Assembly (NCBI GenBank): GCA_963667575.2
Contig: CAXXHY010000025.1
Coordinates: 124,001 to 188,000 of the forward strand
Direction of reading: 5' to 3'
Length of the DNA stretch: 64,000 nt
From: G963665495 sp963667575
GTDB lineage: Bacteria > Desulfobacterota > Desulfovibrionia > Desulfovibrionales > Desulfovibrionaceae
In this document: in pieces, positions 9,467-18,809 of the stretch
Position numbering within the stretch: position 1 is the first letter of the stretch
How the letters are laid out: every line of letters starts with the position of its first letter
The notes under the pieces: model-generated
What the model was told of the DNA's origin: nothing
Database searches by the model: none
Seen by the model: only the letters and a program-made list of their open reading frames with translations
Translations under genes and position numbers: made by a program

Positions 9467-10456
9467 ATGGCAATGGAAGCCCCGCAACAAAACCTCGCGC
9501 TGGAAATTCTCCGCGTAACCGAATCCGCGGCACTTTCAGCAGCGCGCTGGCTGGGCAAAGGTGATAAAAATCTCGGCGACAAGGCCGCAGTGGATGCCAT
9601 GCGGCTTTCCTTCAATTCCCTTCAAATTCAGGGCACTGTCATCATCGGAGAAGGTGAAAAAGACGAAGCTCCCATGCTTTTCAACGGCGAAAAACTGGGC
9701 ACCGGAACAGGTCCAGCCGTGGACGTTGCCGTGGATCCGGTGGAAGGGACCAACCTGCTGGCACTGGGACGGCCCAATGCCATCACAGTCGTTGGCATGG
9801 CCCAGGCCGGTACCATGTACAATCCGGGCCCCAGCTATTACATGAAAAAACTTGTGGTTCCGCCACAGGCCAAGAATGTGGTCGAACTCGACGCCCCTGT
9901 CCGGGAAAACCTCAAAAGCATTGCCCGGTCGCTGGACAAGGATGTGGACGACCTGGTGGTCTTCGTACTGGACAAACCGCGCCACAAGGATCTCATCGCT
10001 GAAATCCGCAAGGCCGGCGCGCGTATTCAACTGCATACCGACGGCGATGTGGCCGGTTCGCTCATGGCAGTGGACACCACATACGATGTCGACGTGATGA
10101 TGGGCACGGGAGGCACTCCGGAAGGTGTTCTTTCTGCCTGCGCCATCCGCGGCGTGGGTGGTCGTTTGCTGGCCCGGCTGGACCCGCAGTCCGAAGAGGA
10201 AAAGCAGCGCGTTCTGGATGCGGGCATCGACCTGAACGAAACCCTGACGGAAGAAACCCTTGTTCGGGATGAAGATCCGCTTTTTGCCGCCACCGGGCTT
10301 TCCGGAGGCACTTTTCTGCAGGGAGTCCGCTATGAGGGCAACGGCGCTTTTACCCACTCCCTGGTCATTCGCGGCAAAACAGGCACAGTCCGCTACATCC
10401 AGTCGCGTCATAACTGGGACAAACTCATGAAGTTCAGCGCCCTGAATTACGATTAA
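9467..10456 (+). CDS. glpX: Class II fructose-1,6-bisphosphatase
   Basis: 329 residues matching GlpX along its whole length: AARWLGKGDKN and AVDAMR near the start, IGEGEKDEAPM and DVAVDPVEGTN for metal and phosphate binding, and GTGGTPEGVLSACA later. It hydrolyses fructose-1,6-bisphosphate to fructose-6-phosphate in gluconeogenesis, using divalent metal. It starts 17 bases after rpiB with AGGAGA upstream. A strong terminator follows at 10538-10574, so rpiB-glpX form the end of one transcription unit. Confidence 0.93.
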   Translation: MAMEAPQQNLALEILRVTESAALSAARWLGKGDKNLGDKAAVDAMRLSFNSLQIQGTVIIGEGEKDEAPMLFNGEKLGTGTGPAVDVAVDPVEGTNLLALGRPNAITVVGMAQAGTMYNPGPSYYMKKLVVPPQAKNVVELDAPVRENLKSIARSLDKDVDDLVVFVLDKPRHKDLIAEIRKAGARIQLHTDGDVAGSLMAVDTTYDVDVMMGTGGTPEGVLSACAIRGVGGRLLARLDPQSEEEKQRVLDAGIDLNETLTEETLVRDEDPLFAATGLSGGTFLQGVRYEGNGAFTHSLVIRGKTGTVRYIQSRHNWDKLMKFSALNYD

Positions 10457-10537
10457 CAGCTCCTTCACGCGGCCGTCAGCAACTCTCCCGAAGCTGAACA
10501 ACGCCGGCCGTCGCAACGAGCCGATACGTATCCAACG

Positions 10538-10574
10538 GTTGGAGCACTTGTATCAATCAGTGCTCCAACTTTTT
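10538..10574 (+). terminator. Rho-independent terminator after glpX
   Basis: Perfect 11-base stem (10538-10548 with 10559-10569), ten-base loop, then five T residues at 10570-10574. It lies about 80 bases after glpX and just before the kinase/uridylyltransferase gene. Confidence 0.85.
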
Positions 10575-10600
10575 CATTATCATGCAAAGGGGAAAGCAGC

Positions 10601-12520
10601 ATGCAGCTATTTGTTCCGGGTCGAATCTGTCTGTTTGGCGAACATTCGGATTGGGCCGGTGGCTACCGCCGCGTCAATGGAGAACTCGAACAGGGGTTTG
10701 CCATAATCGCGGGGACTAACCAAGGACTATACGCCAGAGTCAAGTCGCACCCCTCCAAACTTATTTTTCACAGCTCCCGCAAGGACGGTTCCCGTCTCAG
10801 CGATCTCGAGCTTCCCATGGACCGCGATCTGCTGCTGGCCGAAGCGCAACGGGGCGGTTTTTTCAGCTACGCCGCCGGGGTGGCATTCCAGGTGCTGACC
10901 CACTACCGCGTACGGGGTCTGGAAATCGACAATTACCTGACCGACCTCCCCGTCAAAAAAGGACTGTCGTCCAGTGCGGCGGCCTGCGTACTGGTGGCCA
11001 GAGCTTTCAACCGCATCTATGACCTCAAGATGACGGTACGGGGTGAAATGGAGTTCGCCTACCTCGGTGAAATCACCACCCCGTCGCGCTGCGGACGTAT
11101 GGACCAGGGCTGCGCCTATGGCGGAAAGCCCGTGATGATGGCCTTTGACGGCGACCGGATCGAGGTCAACGAAATCACGGTGCCCACGGACATGCATTTT
11201 GTGATTGTGGATCTCTGCAAAGGCAAAGATACGCGGGAAATCCTCAAGCGCCTCAACCAGTGCTACCCCTTTGCCGAGGATGACATTGAAAAAGGCGTGC
11301 AGCATTGCCTGGGTGCGCTTAACTCGCGTATCACGCATCAGGCTCTGGAAGCCCTGCAGGAAGGCAAGGCCCATCTCGTGGGCGAACTGATGCGGGAAGC
11401 ACAGGAGGCCTTCGACACCTACTGCGCACCCGCCTGTCCGGCCCAGCTCACGGCGCCCGCCCTGCATGACGTGCTCAACTATGGTCCGATTCAGAAGCTC
11501 ACCTACGGAGGCAAGGGAGTCGGATCGCAAGGAGACGGTTCCGCGCAGTTCATCGTCAAGGATGCCGCCGCCCAGCAGGAAGTCATTGATATTCTCGAGC
11601 GTGATCTCGGTCTGCAATGCCTCAAAATGGTCATCAAAGCCGGACGACGCATTCGCAAGGCCATTATTCCCGCGGCCGGATTCGGTACGCGGCTCTTTCC
11701 CGCCACCAAGACCATCAAAAAAGAATTTTTCCCGATTCTGGGCAAGGACGGACGCATGAAACCCGTGATCCTGGATATCGTGGAAGAAGCCGCCGAAGCC
11801 GGCATTACGGATATCGGCATCGTTACCCAGGAACGCGACACCCGGTTGTTCGAGGATTTTTTCTGCCTCCATCCCCCCATCGAGCACTTCAACAAACTTT
11901 CCAAGGAAAACCAGGAATACAGCTCACAGCTCATCGAACTCGGCCGCCGCGTCCGCCTGCTTACCCAGGACCTGCAGGAAGGCTTCGGACATGCTGTGTA
12001 CTGCGGCAAACAGTTCGTCAAGGAAGAACCCTTTTTGCTGATGCTGGGGGATCACATTTATTCCTCTTCGATCAAGGAATCCTGCACAGAACAACTTCTT
12101 AAAATTTATGAAAAAACAGGCAAAAGCGTAGTCGGTTTGCGCGTAACTCCAGAGGATGAAATACGTCATTACGGCTGCGTGTCAGGAGCCTGGAGTGACG
12201 AACCCGCCATCCTGGACATCACCGAATTCATGGAAAAACCCAGCCGCGAATACGCCAGGGAGCACCTGCGTATCCCCACGCTCAAACCCGACACCTACCT
12301 GAGCCTGTTCGGCATCTATATTCTGACGCCGCGCATCTTTGCGCTGCTGGCCGATGCCATCGCCCACGACCAGCGTGATCTGGGCGAAATTCAGCTGACT
12401 CCCAGTCTGGACAGACTGCGCCAGGAAGAAGGCTTCGTGGGCTATGTGGTCAAAGGCGAACGATACGACGTGGGTAATCCGTCGGCCTACCGGCAGACAT
12501 TGATTGACTTTGGCAAATAG
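10601..12520 (+). CDS. Fused GHMP sugar kinase and GalU-like nucleotidyltransferase
   Basis: 639 residues joining two enzymes. Residues 1 to about 350 are a GHMP kinase: PGRICLFGEHS (6-16), GLSSSAA (about 122-128) and GVGSQGDGSAQF (about 306-317). From about 353 a nucleotidyltransferase begins with PAAGFGTRLFPATK and ends with GERYDVGNPSAYRQ, both typical of UTP-glucose-1-phosphate uridylyltransferase. The likely reaction series is sugar to sugar-1-phosphate to UDP-sugar on one chain, a salvage or cell-envelope precursor route. Fucokinase/GDP-fucose pyrophosphorylase (FKP) is a known analogue with the domains in the opposite order. The sugar is unknown: the kinase resembles galacto- and mevalonate kinases only at motif level. 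The reading frame is unbroken across the junction. Confidence 0.8.
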   Translation: MQLFVPGRICLFGEHSDWAGGYRRVNGELEQGFAIIAGTNQGLYARVKSHPSKLIFHSSRKDGSRLSDLELPMDRDLLLAEAQRGGFFSYAAGVAFQVLTHYRVRGLEIDNYLTDLPVKKGLSSSAAACVLVARAFNRIYDLKMTVRGEMEFAYLGEITTPSRCGRMDQGCAYGGKPVMMAFDGDRIEVNEITVPTDMHFVIVDLCKGKDTREILKRLNQCYPFAEDDIEKGVQHCLGALNSRITHQALEALQEGKAHLVGELMREAQEAFDTYCAPACPAQLTAPALHDVLNYGPIQKLTYGGKGVGSQGDGSAQFIVKDAAAQQEVIDILERDLGLQCLKMVIKAGRRIRKAIIPAAGFGTRLFPATKTIKKEFFPILGKDGRMKPVILDIVEEAAEAGITDIGIVTQERDTRLFEDFFCLHPPIEHFNKLSKENQEYSSQLIELGRRVRLLTQDLQEGFGHAVYCGKQFVKEEPFLLMLGDHIYSSSIKESCTEQLLKIYEKTGKSVVGLRVTPEDEIRHYGCVSGAWSDEPAILDITEFMEKPSREYAREHLRIPTLKPDTYLSLFGIYILTPRIFALLADAIAHDQRDLGEIQLTPSLDRLRQEEGFVGYVVKGERYDVGNPSAYRQTLIDFGK

Positions 12521-12669
12521 GCATGCGGCTGTAGTACAGGAAGGGAAGCATCAAACTCTCTCGCTTGACCTTTTCCTTCAAAAAAGGACATCATGCCGGA
12601 CGCCGGAAATTATTCTAAAACACGACTGTTGACGCTAACCACGGACACATAACCAAAGAGGAAACGACT

Positions 12670-13347
12670 ATGTCGATAATCAAACACATCTTTTTTACTT
12701 TGCTGGGTATGTTCGTCGGTGTTCTGCTCGGATTCGGCATGACCAGAAACGCGGAAAAAAGCACTCTGGAAAGAAACATCAATGTCGTTTCCGCCTACAA
12801 TGAAACCACGGACGCCAACCTGTCCTACAACATCATGGAAATCCAGAAGTCCCAGCAGGAGGGCAAGGAGCCTTCCCTGCTGACCCTGCGCCCGGCCGGT
12901 TTTCCCGAGACCAATTTCTCCCTGCTCGGCCCGAAGTTTTCGCTCTACTGCAAGCTCGTGGACAAGCAGGTCCTGGCCCGTTTCAAAGCCTACATCGCCC
13001 TCGAACGCAAGATGCATGAAAAAATGTACTCCGAAACCTGTGATGCAAACTGCGCCAGCGAACTGCTCAGCACCATGGAAGCCATGCGCGCGGAGCTGAA
13101 AAAAACCGACTGCGCCCTGTTTGCCTGCGTCCGCCGTCTTGACGGCGCCCTGGACGAATACAACTACGACTTCTCGAAACAATCCGGCTTTGACGCTTTC
13201 TGCGCCAAGGAATACGCGGAAAAGAACGCCGCGCCCGCAGCTGAAGCCCAGACCGAAGAGCCTGCAGCCGCGCCGGCCGAGGAAGCTGCAACTGAAGCGC
13301 CTGCAGAGCCGGAACAGCCTGCGGCAGAAGCTCCTGCGGCAGAATAA
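12670..13347 (+). CDS. Membrane-anchored hypothetical protein with Ala/Glu/Pro tail
   Basis: 225 residues. The first 25 form one membrane helix (IIKHIFFTLLGMFVGVLLGF) that could be an uncleaved anchor. The middle domain is helical and holds several cysteines (YCKLVDK, CDANCAS, DCALFACV, FCAKE), suggesting disulfides if it is periplasmic. The last 50 residues are a repetitive Ala/Glu/Pro spacer of the kind that spans envelope layers. No family was recognised. GAGGAAA precedes the start, and a strong terminator follows directly, so it may be a single-gene transcript. Confidence 0.6.
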   Translation: MSIIKHIFFTLLGMFVGVLLGFGMTRNAEKSTLERNINVVSAYNETTDANLSYNIMEIQKSQQEGKEPSLLTLRPAGFPETNFSLLGPKFSLYCKLVDKQVLARFKAYIALERKMHEKMYSETCDANCASELLSTMEAMRAELKKTDCALFACVRRLDGALDEYNYDFSKQSGFDAFCAKEYAEKNAAPAAEAQTEEPAAAPAEEAATEAPAEPEQPAAEAPAAE

Positions 13348-13381
13348 CCCCAGAAGCAGCATAACTATCGCAAAAAAAGCC

Positions 13382-13417
13382 CGGCCCCTGCTGTCTTGCA
13401 GCAGGGGCCGTTTTTTT
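13382..13417 (+). terminator. Rho-independent terminator
   Basis: Perfect 12-base GC-rich stem (13382-13393 with 13399-13410), five-base loop, then seven T residues. It ends the transcript of the preceding membrane-anchored protein. Confidence 0.92.
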
Positions 13418-14241
13418 GGGGCGCAATATAATCAGGCTTTACTGAATTGAGTTTTACATTGCAATATATTAATAAAGCAAAATAGTACAAAAGCACTAGA
13501 ACATAAGTTTTCCTGAAGATCTCCCCCAGTTTCCGTTACCCTTGCGTTCAATTTTTTTTTTTTACATCATTGTTGTTTGTAATTCAAAAATTCTGTTGCA
13601 CCCGGACAAATCTTTTTTTCAAATTGCGTCTTTTTAGGACTTTTACCTATAGCCAGCATACAAAATATTTCGTATGAAAAATTAAGTGTTAAGTATCTCT
13701 TCACAGTTTTTGTTTGTAATAATATTCATACAAGGCGGGCAGAACTTTTGGCACCGAAACTCAGTACGGAAAGCAGGGACAACTTTCCGCTGACTGGGCA
13801 GCTTTTCAAGTACTCATTCAAAAGGACTTTATAAGATCTTTTCCTGGTTTAAAACCAATGCAAATGGGGGCCTTTCTACTTCTCTATAGTTTATTGTAAC
13901 TTTATCTCAATATTAAAAATATTGTATATTTTCATTTTTACACAAAAAAAATGCGCTTATATACTACTCTGAATTGATGAATATATGTTATTTTTTTAGT
14001 AAAAATATCTGAAACATTGCAATATAGTTTTTATCTATGGATAAAAAGATACAATTCGGTTTTGCTAAATTATAAAATATGATTCAATACTTTCCTTTTT
14101 TCACTCTATATAAAGCTGTCAAATCTTGCTGGTCAATTGACAGTCAATTTTAGATAAGGGTTGCCCTACAAAACCTTTTAGGGTACCACTTACAAAATAT
14201 ATTGGTTCAAGCATCTCGGGAATTTTCCGGAGGAGTATTAA
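13418..14241. other. Long AT-rich intergenic region upstream of the CsgD-like gene
   Basis: About 820 bases with no convincing gene on either strand. It is much richer in A+T than the flanking sequence, with many A and T runs. Near its right end an imperfect palindrome (14164-14183, CCCTACAAAA then CCTTTTAGGG) lies about 60 bases before the regulator start. Such a long AT-rich leader is typical of promoters that integrate many inputs, as for csgD in enterobacteria; that reading is inference. Confidence 0.6.
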
Positions 14242-14913
14242 ATGCCCAATATATACTTGATAACAAACCCATCCATCCAAAGTGATGTACTAATAAAATA
14301 CATTCAACAGGAAACAGGACAGCCTTGTTTTGTAGTTCCATCTTTTACGTCTATTACATTTGATAAAACAAAGGACTGCAAAAATATTATTCTTTGGGAC
14401 TGTAGTATTTTTTCAAACGAAAAACTTTGGGAAAATATTTCTTCGATGAACGGGGAAGCAAAAAATTGTTATTTTGCCATGGTCAATGTCAACCTGGAAG
14501 ATTATGTGGAGCAGGAAGCGCTGGAAAATGGAATCCACGGGCTCTTTTATGTTTCTGACGATGTTTCAAAAATTGTCAACGGAATAAAAGCGATTTTGAA
14601 ACAGGAACTCTGGTTTCCACGTAAGATTCTCAGTGAATTTCTCACGGCAACCAGAGAAAAATTGTGCCAGTGCGATAACAAAGATCTGCTTCTTACCAAC
14701 AGAGAAAAGGAAATTCTCGGTATGGTTGCCTGTGGAAGAAGTAACAAGGACATAGCAGAAAAATTATTTATCAGCGTAAGTACGGTAAAATCTCATCTGT
14801 ATAATATTTACAGCAAAATCAACGTTCCAAACCGAACCAAGGCAGCTCTTTGGGCCGTTACATACATGCATGAAATAAATGACTCCAAAGATACGACACA
14901 ATTGCCAGGATAG
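14242..14913 (+). CDS. CsgD-like LuxR-family transcription regulator
   Basis: 223 residues. The C-terminal helix-turn-helix (about 155-215: LTNREKEILGMVACGRSN, then ISVSTVKSHLYNIYSKI) is a LuxR/FixJ type and is close in pattern to E. coli CsgD, including NRTKAALWA. The N-terminal half opens with LITNPSIQSDVLIKYIQ, which resembles the CsgD receiver-like domain. No clear phosphate-accepting aspartate set is seen, which also fits CsgD. CsgD controls curli and cellulose, and here the neighbours encode a possible fibre export system and a diguanylate cyclase. GGAGGAG precedes the start. The gene is AT-rich compared with its neighbours, which hints at transfer. Confidence 0.75.
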   Translation: MPNIYLITNPSIQSDVLIKYIQQETGQPCFVVPSFTSITFDKTKDCKNIILWDCSIFSNEKLWENISSMNGEAKNCYFAMVNVNLEDYVEQEALENGIHGLFYVSDDVSKIVNGIKAILKQELWFPRKILSEFLTATREKLCQCDNKDLLLTNREKEILGMVACGRSNKDIAEKLFISVSTVKSHLYNIYSKINVPNRTKAALWAVTYMHEINDSKDTTQLPG

Positions 14914-15312
14914 CTACCTGGAAAAGCAAAGCTGTTGGCATGATTTGAACGGTATTCGCCGCCGGCCCCCCTCAATAGCTTGGACCAACTTACAAACTCA
15001 GTACATGAAATTATGCTGTTTCTGACTGAATAAAACTGTTCCAGCCGTTGCAACAATGTATTTTGATCTTTCCCCTACAGACTATTTTCACTCTCCCCGA
15101 CAATTCGACTTAATTCCTCCTTTCCCGCTAGGAGAACTATATGCTCCCGGCATTCGTTTTATTGACAAAGGTAAGCGATATATCAATGATACTGCATATT
15201 TTTTATTTACCATATGCATATTTTTTTGTTATTAGACATGCAATATACGGATGATAGAAAGCAATAATCAATAAAAAGCTGTTTTTCTGGCATCACTATC
15301 GGAGACTCAATT
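14914..15312. other. AT-rich intergenic region before the chaperone gene
   Basis: About 400 bases between the CsgD-like regulator and the chaperone gene, with no supported gene. The right half is AT-rich and probably holds the promoter of the chaperone-secretin operon. I could not assign a confident -35/-10 pair. Confidence 0.5.
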
Positions 15313-16878
15313 ATGCGCAGATTTGTTTTCATACTCTGGGTGCTAATTCTTGGCCTGACAGCTTTCTCGAGTACGGCTCTGGCGCAGTTGAACATGCTTG
15401 TTGAGCCCATGATCATCGACGTGCGGGATTATCAACCAGGTAAAACATATGAACTTTCACTGGATGTCCGGAACACCAACGCCGAAAGGGAACTCAAGGT
15501 CGAGCTGGTCCTGACCGGTCTGGGGCAAAGCCAGAACGGCTCATGGCAACCCATGGAGATGGGAGGCAACGAGGAGCAATACTCCTGCGTTTCCTGGGTC
15601 ACGCTTCCGGCCGACCAAATGACCGTTCCTCCGGTGAGTACGGAAAAAGTACCGCTAAAGGTGAAAGTGCCGCGCGACGCCCGTGGCAGTTACTTTGCCA
15701 GTCTGCTTGTCAGAACCGTTCCGGAAAGAAAACCGGACCGCATCCCGCTTGTGCTGCAATTCGCCGTACCATTGCTGTTTTCCGTAAACTCCACGAAACT
15801 GCCCTCCAAGGGCGAAGTCATCGACGCGGGCATCTCGCTTGAAGAAGGCAAGCAAGTTCTGTGGTGCACGGTACAGAACGATTCCCAGAAAATGGTCAGC
15901 CTGGGAGGTAACGTGGTTCTCTACATGGAAACCTCCAAGGGCCTGCGCCGGTTGCGCCAGGAGAACTTCAAGGAAAAAAAGCTGTTGCCCCATAAACAAC
16001 TCCGGCACGAGTTTGTTTTTGACGATCCTCTCCCACCCCGCGAGTTTCTGCTCAAATCTCACATGGAACTGGACGGCAGAAGACTGCGAGCTTTTCAGAA
16101 AAAAGTGACCGCACCGGCAACCGAAGGAAAAGCGTCGGAACTGCTGGTCCGTTTCACCCCGGAAACCGTGGAAATCAACGCCCCGGCCGGAGGCAAGCGC
16201 AACAAGAACGTTCAGGTGACCAATTCGGAAGGCGGTGAAGTAACCGTTCAGCTGTCATTTGCCTCGCTGGACCTGTACAAATCCGAGGAAACCAAAAGAT
16301 TCTCCGCAACCGACATGGTCAGCGTGTCCCCCACCAGCTTCACTCTCGCGCCCATGCGCCACAAGAACATCCGGGTCATCGCGGATCGTCCGGAATCAAC
16401 GGAAGATCAGCCCTACCTCTATACCATGCTCATAGCAAAAATTACCGACAGCACAGGGCAGATCAGCGCCAGAAAAGAAATTCCCATCATTGTCAGCGAC
16501 AAGAAATCCCAGACCGCCCTTCCGGTCCTGTCTCTTGAAGATCTGAGCCTGAAGGATACGGATGCAGGCAAGGTCATCGCCAGCAAAATCACCAATGTGG
16601 GCGACATCCCGGCAAAGATATCCCTGAACGCCGGCGTATTCGACACGTCCGGCAAAGTCCGCATGCGCATTTTCACCCCGTCCATGGTGGAGGTGTCGTT
16701 GTATCCTCTGGGCTCCCAGCAATTCACCGTCCCCATCGACATCGAAGGGCTCGAACCAGGCGCCTACACCCTGCAGGTCGGAGCCAAGAGCGGCAAGGCC
16801 CATGAGGAAAAATTTCTGCCAATTGAAGTCATCGCAAACGAACAAGGAAATGAAATCAAGTTGATCAACACCCCATAA
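15313..16878 (+). CDS. Tandem PapD-like periplasmic chaperone
   Basis: 521 residues with a Sec signal (about 1-25, ending STALAQ). The rest looks like two related halves of about 240 residues. Each begins with a strand pattern like pilus chaperones (VEPMIIDVRDYQPGKTYELSL in the first, FTPETVEINAPAGGKRNK in the second). Each then has a Pro-rich turn and a longer strand (VPRDARGSYFASLLVRTVPER; ADRPESTEDQPYLYTMLIAKI), and finally a second beta domain. Typical PapD-type chaperones have about 220-240 residues and two Ig domains, so this would be four. It probably holds secreted beta subunits in the periplasm. It lies 14 bases before the secretin gene. Chaperone identity is by pattern, not by alignment. 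Confidence 0.6.
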   Translation: MRRFVFILWVLILGLTAFSSTALAQLNMLVEPMIIDVRDYQPGKTYELSLDVRNTNAERELKVELVLTGLGQSQNGSWQPMEMGGNEEQYSCVSWVTLPADQMTVPPVSTEKVPLKVKVPRDARGSYFASLLVRTVPERKPDRIPLVLQFAVPLLFSVNSTKLPSKGEVIDAGISLEEGKQVLWCTVQNDSQKMVSLGGNVVLYMETSKGLRRLRQENFKEKKLLPHKQLRHEFVFDDPLPPREFLLKSHMELDGRRLRAFQKKVTAPATEGKASELLVRFTPETVEINAPAGGKRNKNVQVTNSEGGEVTVQLSFASLDLYKSEETKRFSATDMVSVSPTSFTLAPMRHKNIRVIADRPESTEDQPYLYTMLIAKITDSTGQISARKEIPIIVSDKKSQTALPVLSLEDLSLKDTDAGKVIASKITNVGDIPAKISLNAGVFDTSGKVRMRIFTPSMVEVSLYPLGSQQFTVPIDIEGLEPGAYTLQVGAKSGKAHEEKFLPIEVIANEQGNEIKLINTP

Positions 16879-16892
16879 TACGGAGAATCGCC

Positions 16893-18311
16893 TTGAAACA
16901 CAGCTATTCTTTGCCCTTACCTCTGCGCCTGTACCTCGGACTGGCCGTAATGATAGCGCTTCTGATGGTCTGCTCAGCGGCCTTCGCCCTGAACATGAAC
17001 GTTCGGGTTACCAATTCCTTTTTCGATACGGACCTGCGGCAGGCCCTGGCGGATGTCTCCATGGAATCCGGAATCTCCATCATTGCCGGCCCCAATGTCA
17101 GCGGATTCGTCACCTGCGAACTCCAAAACGTCCCGCTGGCAGATGCGCTGGAAATGATGCTGGCTGGCACGGGATTCATGGTCGTGGACAGGGGCAAATA
17201 CCTTTTGGTCACTTCCGTGGATCCGGAAAGCCCCGGATTTCTGGAACTCAGCGAATCCAATGTCATCAAAATAAACTACGTCAAGGCGGAAGACGTGTAT
17301 AAAATGCTCCCGCCCCCCATCGCCAAATACGTCCATCTGAACGTCGCTTCCAACACCCTGGGCGTTCTCGCTCCTCCGGTTCTGGTCAAAAAAATCGAGG
17401 CTGAAATCAAAAAGCTGGACAAGCCGCAGCAGCATGTGAAGCTCGACGCCATGATCGTGGCCATGGACAAACAGGATCTCATGAACCTGGGAGTCCAGTG
17501 GGGCTTTCCCCAGGTCAGTGTCGGCGCCTTTTCCAACGATTCAGTGGCCCGTACGGGGGTCTCTCCCGGCACCAGCTCCACCTCCAGCGGCGTGAACCTG
17601 AACATGTTCGGTCTGCAATGGCCCTGGGGCATGCAGGTGGGCTATTCCACGGACCGCTCTTTTACCAATGCGCTGTCCATGCAGCTGAACATGCTCTCCC
17701 AAAATGACGACGCGGTGATCATCGCCACCCCGCAGGTCCTGGCCCAGGACGGCAAGGAAGCCAAAATCGAAGTCATCACCGAAGAATATTTCGAAATCCT
17801 CACCCAGGGCATCTACACCAACAGCAAGCTGGAAAAAATCGATTCCGGCACCATCCTGACCATCCTGCCGCTGATCAGCGATTCCGAAGACATTACCCTG
17901 CAACTGGGAACAGAGGTCTCCGATGTGGTCTCGCGCCAGGACAACGACCTGCCCATAGTCACCCGCAGAAGAGCCTCCACCACCGTACGCATCAAGGACG
18001 GCGGCACGGTTGCCATTGCCGGACTGCTGGATACGCGGGCGGTTTCACGGGGCGAGGAGGTTCCAGGATTCGCGGATGTGCCGGTTGCCGGCGAACTGTT
18101 CAAGAACGACAATTCCTATGAAAACAAAAAGCAGCTCGCTGTTTTCATCACGGCGCACCTGATCAAGGAACCCAGCGAAATGGAACATCGCGAAGAAGTC
18201 AGACGTCCCGTCATCCAGCCCGTAAGTGAGGAGGCCTTCCTGCCGCTGCTCAAGGAAAGTCTGATCAAAATCAAAAAAGAAGAATTCGGGAGACAATCGA
18301 ACGATGGCTAG
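16893..18311 (+). CDS. Secretin outer-membrane channel protein
   Basis: 472 residues starting at TTG (GGAGA six bases upstream), with a signal peptide ending near AFA. An STN-like domain (about 35-110: RQALADVSMESGISIIAG) and a secretin N1-type domain (about 115-190) precede the C-terminal secretin domain. That domain contains the conserved VRIKDGGTVAIAGLLDT, then VPGFADVPVAGELF and a final LAVFITAHLI strand. Secretins form large outer-membrane pores in type II, III and IV-pilus systems and in filamentous phage export. It is shorter than GspD or PilQ, having few N-domains. No ATPase, platform protein or prepilin peptidase is nearby, and its partners here are a chaperone-like protein and a small lipoprotein. 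Confidence 0.85.
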   Translation: MKHSYSLPLPLRLYLGLAVMIALLMVCSAAFALNMNVRVTNSFFDTDLRQALADVSMESGISIIAGPNVSGFVTCELQNVPLADALEMMLAGTGFMVVDRGKYLLVTSVDPESPGFLELSESNVIKINYVKAEDVYKMLPPPIAKYVHLNVASNTLGVLAPPVLVKKIEAEIKKLDKPQQHVKLDAMIVAMDKQDLMNLGVQWGFPQVSVGAFSNDSVARTGVSPGTSSTSSGVNLNMFGLQWPWGMQVGYSTDRSFTNALSMQLNMLSQNDDAVIIATPQVLAQDGKEAKIEVITEEYFEILTQGIYTNSKLEKIDSGTILTILPLISDSEDITLQLGTEVSDVVSRQDNDLPIVTRRRASTTVRIKDGGTVAIAGLLDTRAVSRGEEVPGFADVPVAGELFKNDNSYENKKQLAVFITAHLIKEPSEMEHREEVRRPVIQPVSEEAFLPLLKESLIKIKKEEFGRQSNDG

Positions 18312-18654
18312 CAAATCCGCTGTTATCTCTTTATGCCTTTTGCTGCTGCTGTCCGCCTGCGGCAAGGAAGCCCAGGTCCAGGTCATCCCCATGAATACGC
18401 CCTACGTGGTGGAACTCACCTCGGACGATGTGGTTCGCCTGCTGCTGTACGCCGGTTTCAGCGATGACAACATTCTCAAGTTCGGAACCGGCCTGCGCAA
18501 CGGACTGGCCATTCATGGCGGCACGCAGATCAATTCCAGCAAAGACAAGGTCCAGGCTGTTTTCGCAGTGATCGAACCCGGACTGGTGCATGTCTGTACG
18601 CAGTACAAGGGCACATTCATGTACGATGTGAAACAGCACAAAGCTGTATACTGA
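18304..18654 (+). CDS. Small lipoprotein, possible secretin pilotin
   Basis: 116 residues. A short signal ends in LLSAC (Cys19), so it is a lipoprotein. It overlaps the secretin stop by eight bases, which implies tight co-expression. The mature part (about 98 residues) has mixed helix and strand, with no recognised domain. Secretins commonly need a small lipoprotein (pilotin) to reach and assemble in the outer membrane, so that is the leading guess from position and size. A fibre-base component is the alternative. Confidence 0.65.
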   Translation: MASKSAVISLCLLLLLSACGKEAQVQVIPMNTPYVVELTSDDVVRLLLYAGFSDDNILKFGTGLRNGLAIHGGTQINSSKDKVQAVFAVIEPGLVHVCTQYKGTFMYDVKQHKAVY

Positions 18655-18749
18655 CCGGACTCAATGAATCGCGAGGGCAGGAACCAGGATTTTTTTCAGG
18701 TGATGGGGCCGAGGAATGAGATTATCTGCCCCCGGCAGTGACAGACGCA

Positions 18750-18790
18750 AAAAAATGGGAGCGGACCGTACCACGTACGCTCCGCTCCCA
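18750..18790 (-). terminator. Terminator for the GGDEF-PilZ gene
   Basis: A ten-base perfect stem (18756-18765 with 18781-18790) followed, in minus-strand sense, by six T residues. It lies 20 bases beyond the stop of the GGDEF-PilZ gene. There is no T run on the plus side, so it does not clearly end the secretin operon. Confidence 0.8.
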
Positions 18791-18809
18791 CCATTGACAG
18801 CCCTGGGCA

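Noticed and set aside
16893..18311. Secretin as part of a standard type IV pilus or type II secretion system
   Set aside because: No assembly ATPase, inner-membrane platform, pseudopilin or prepilin peptidase lies in the window, and the N-domains are fewer than in PilQ or GspD. Such genes elsewhere in the genome cannot be excluded.
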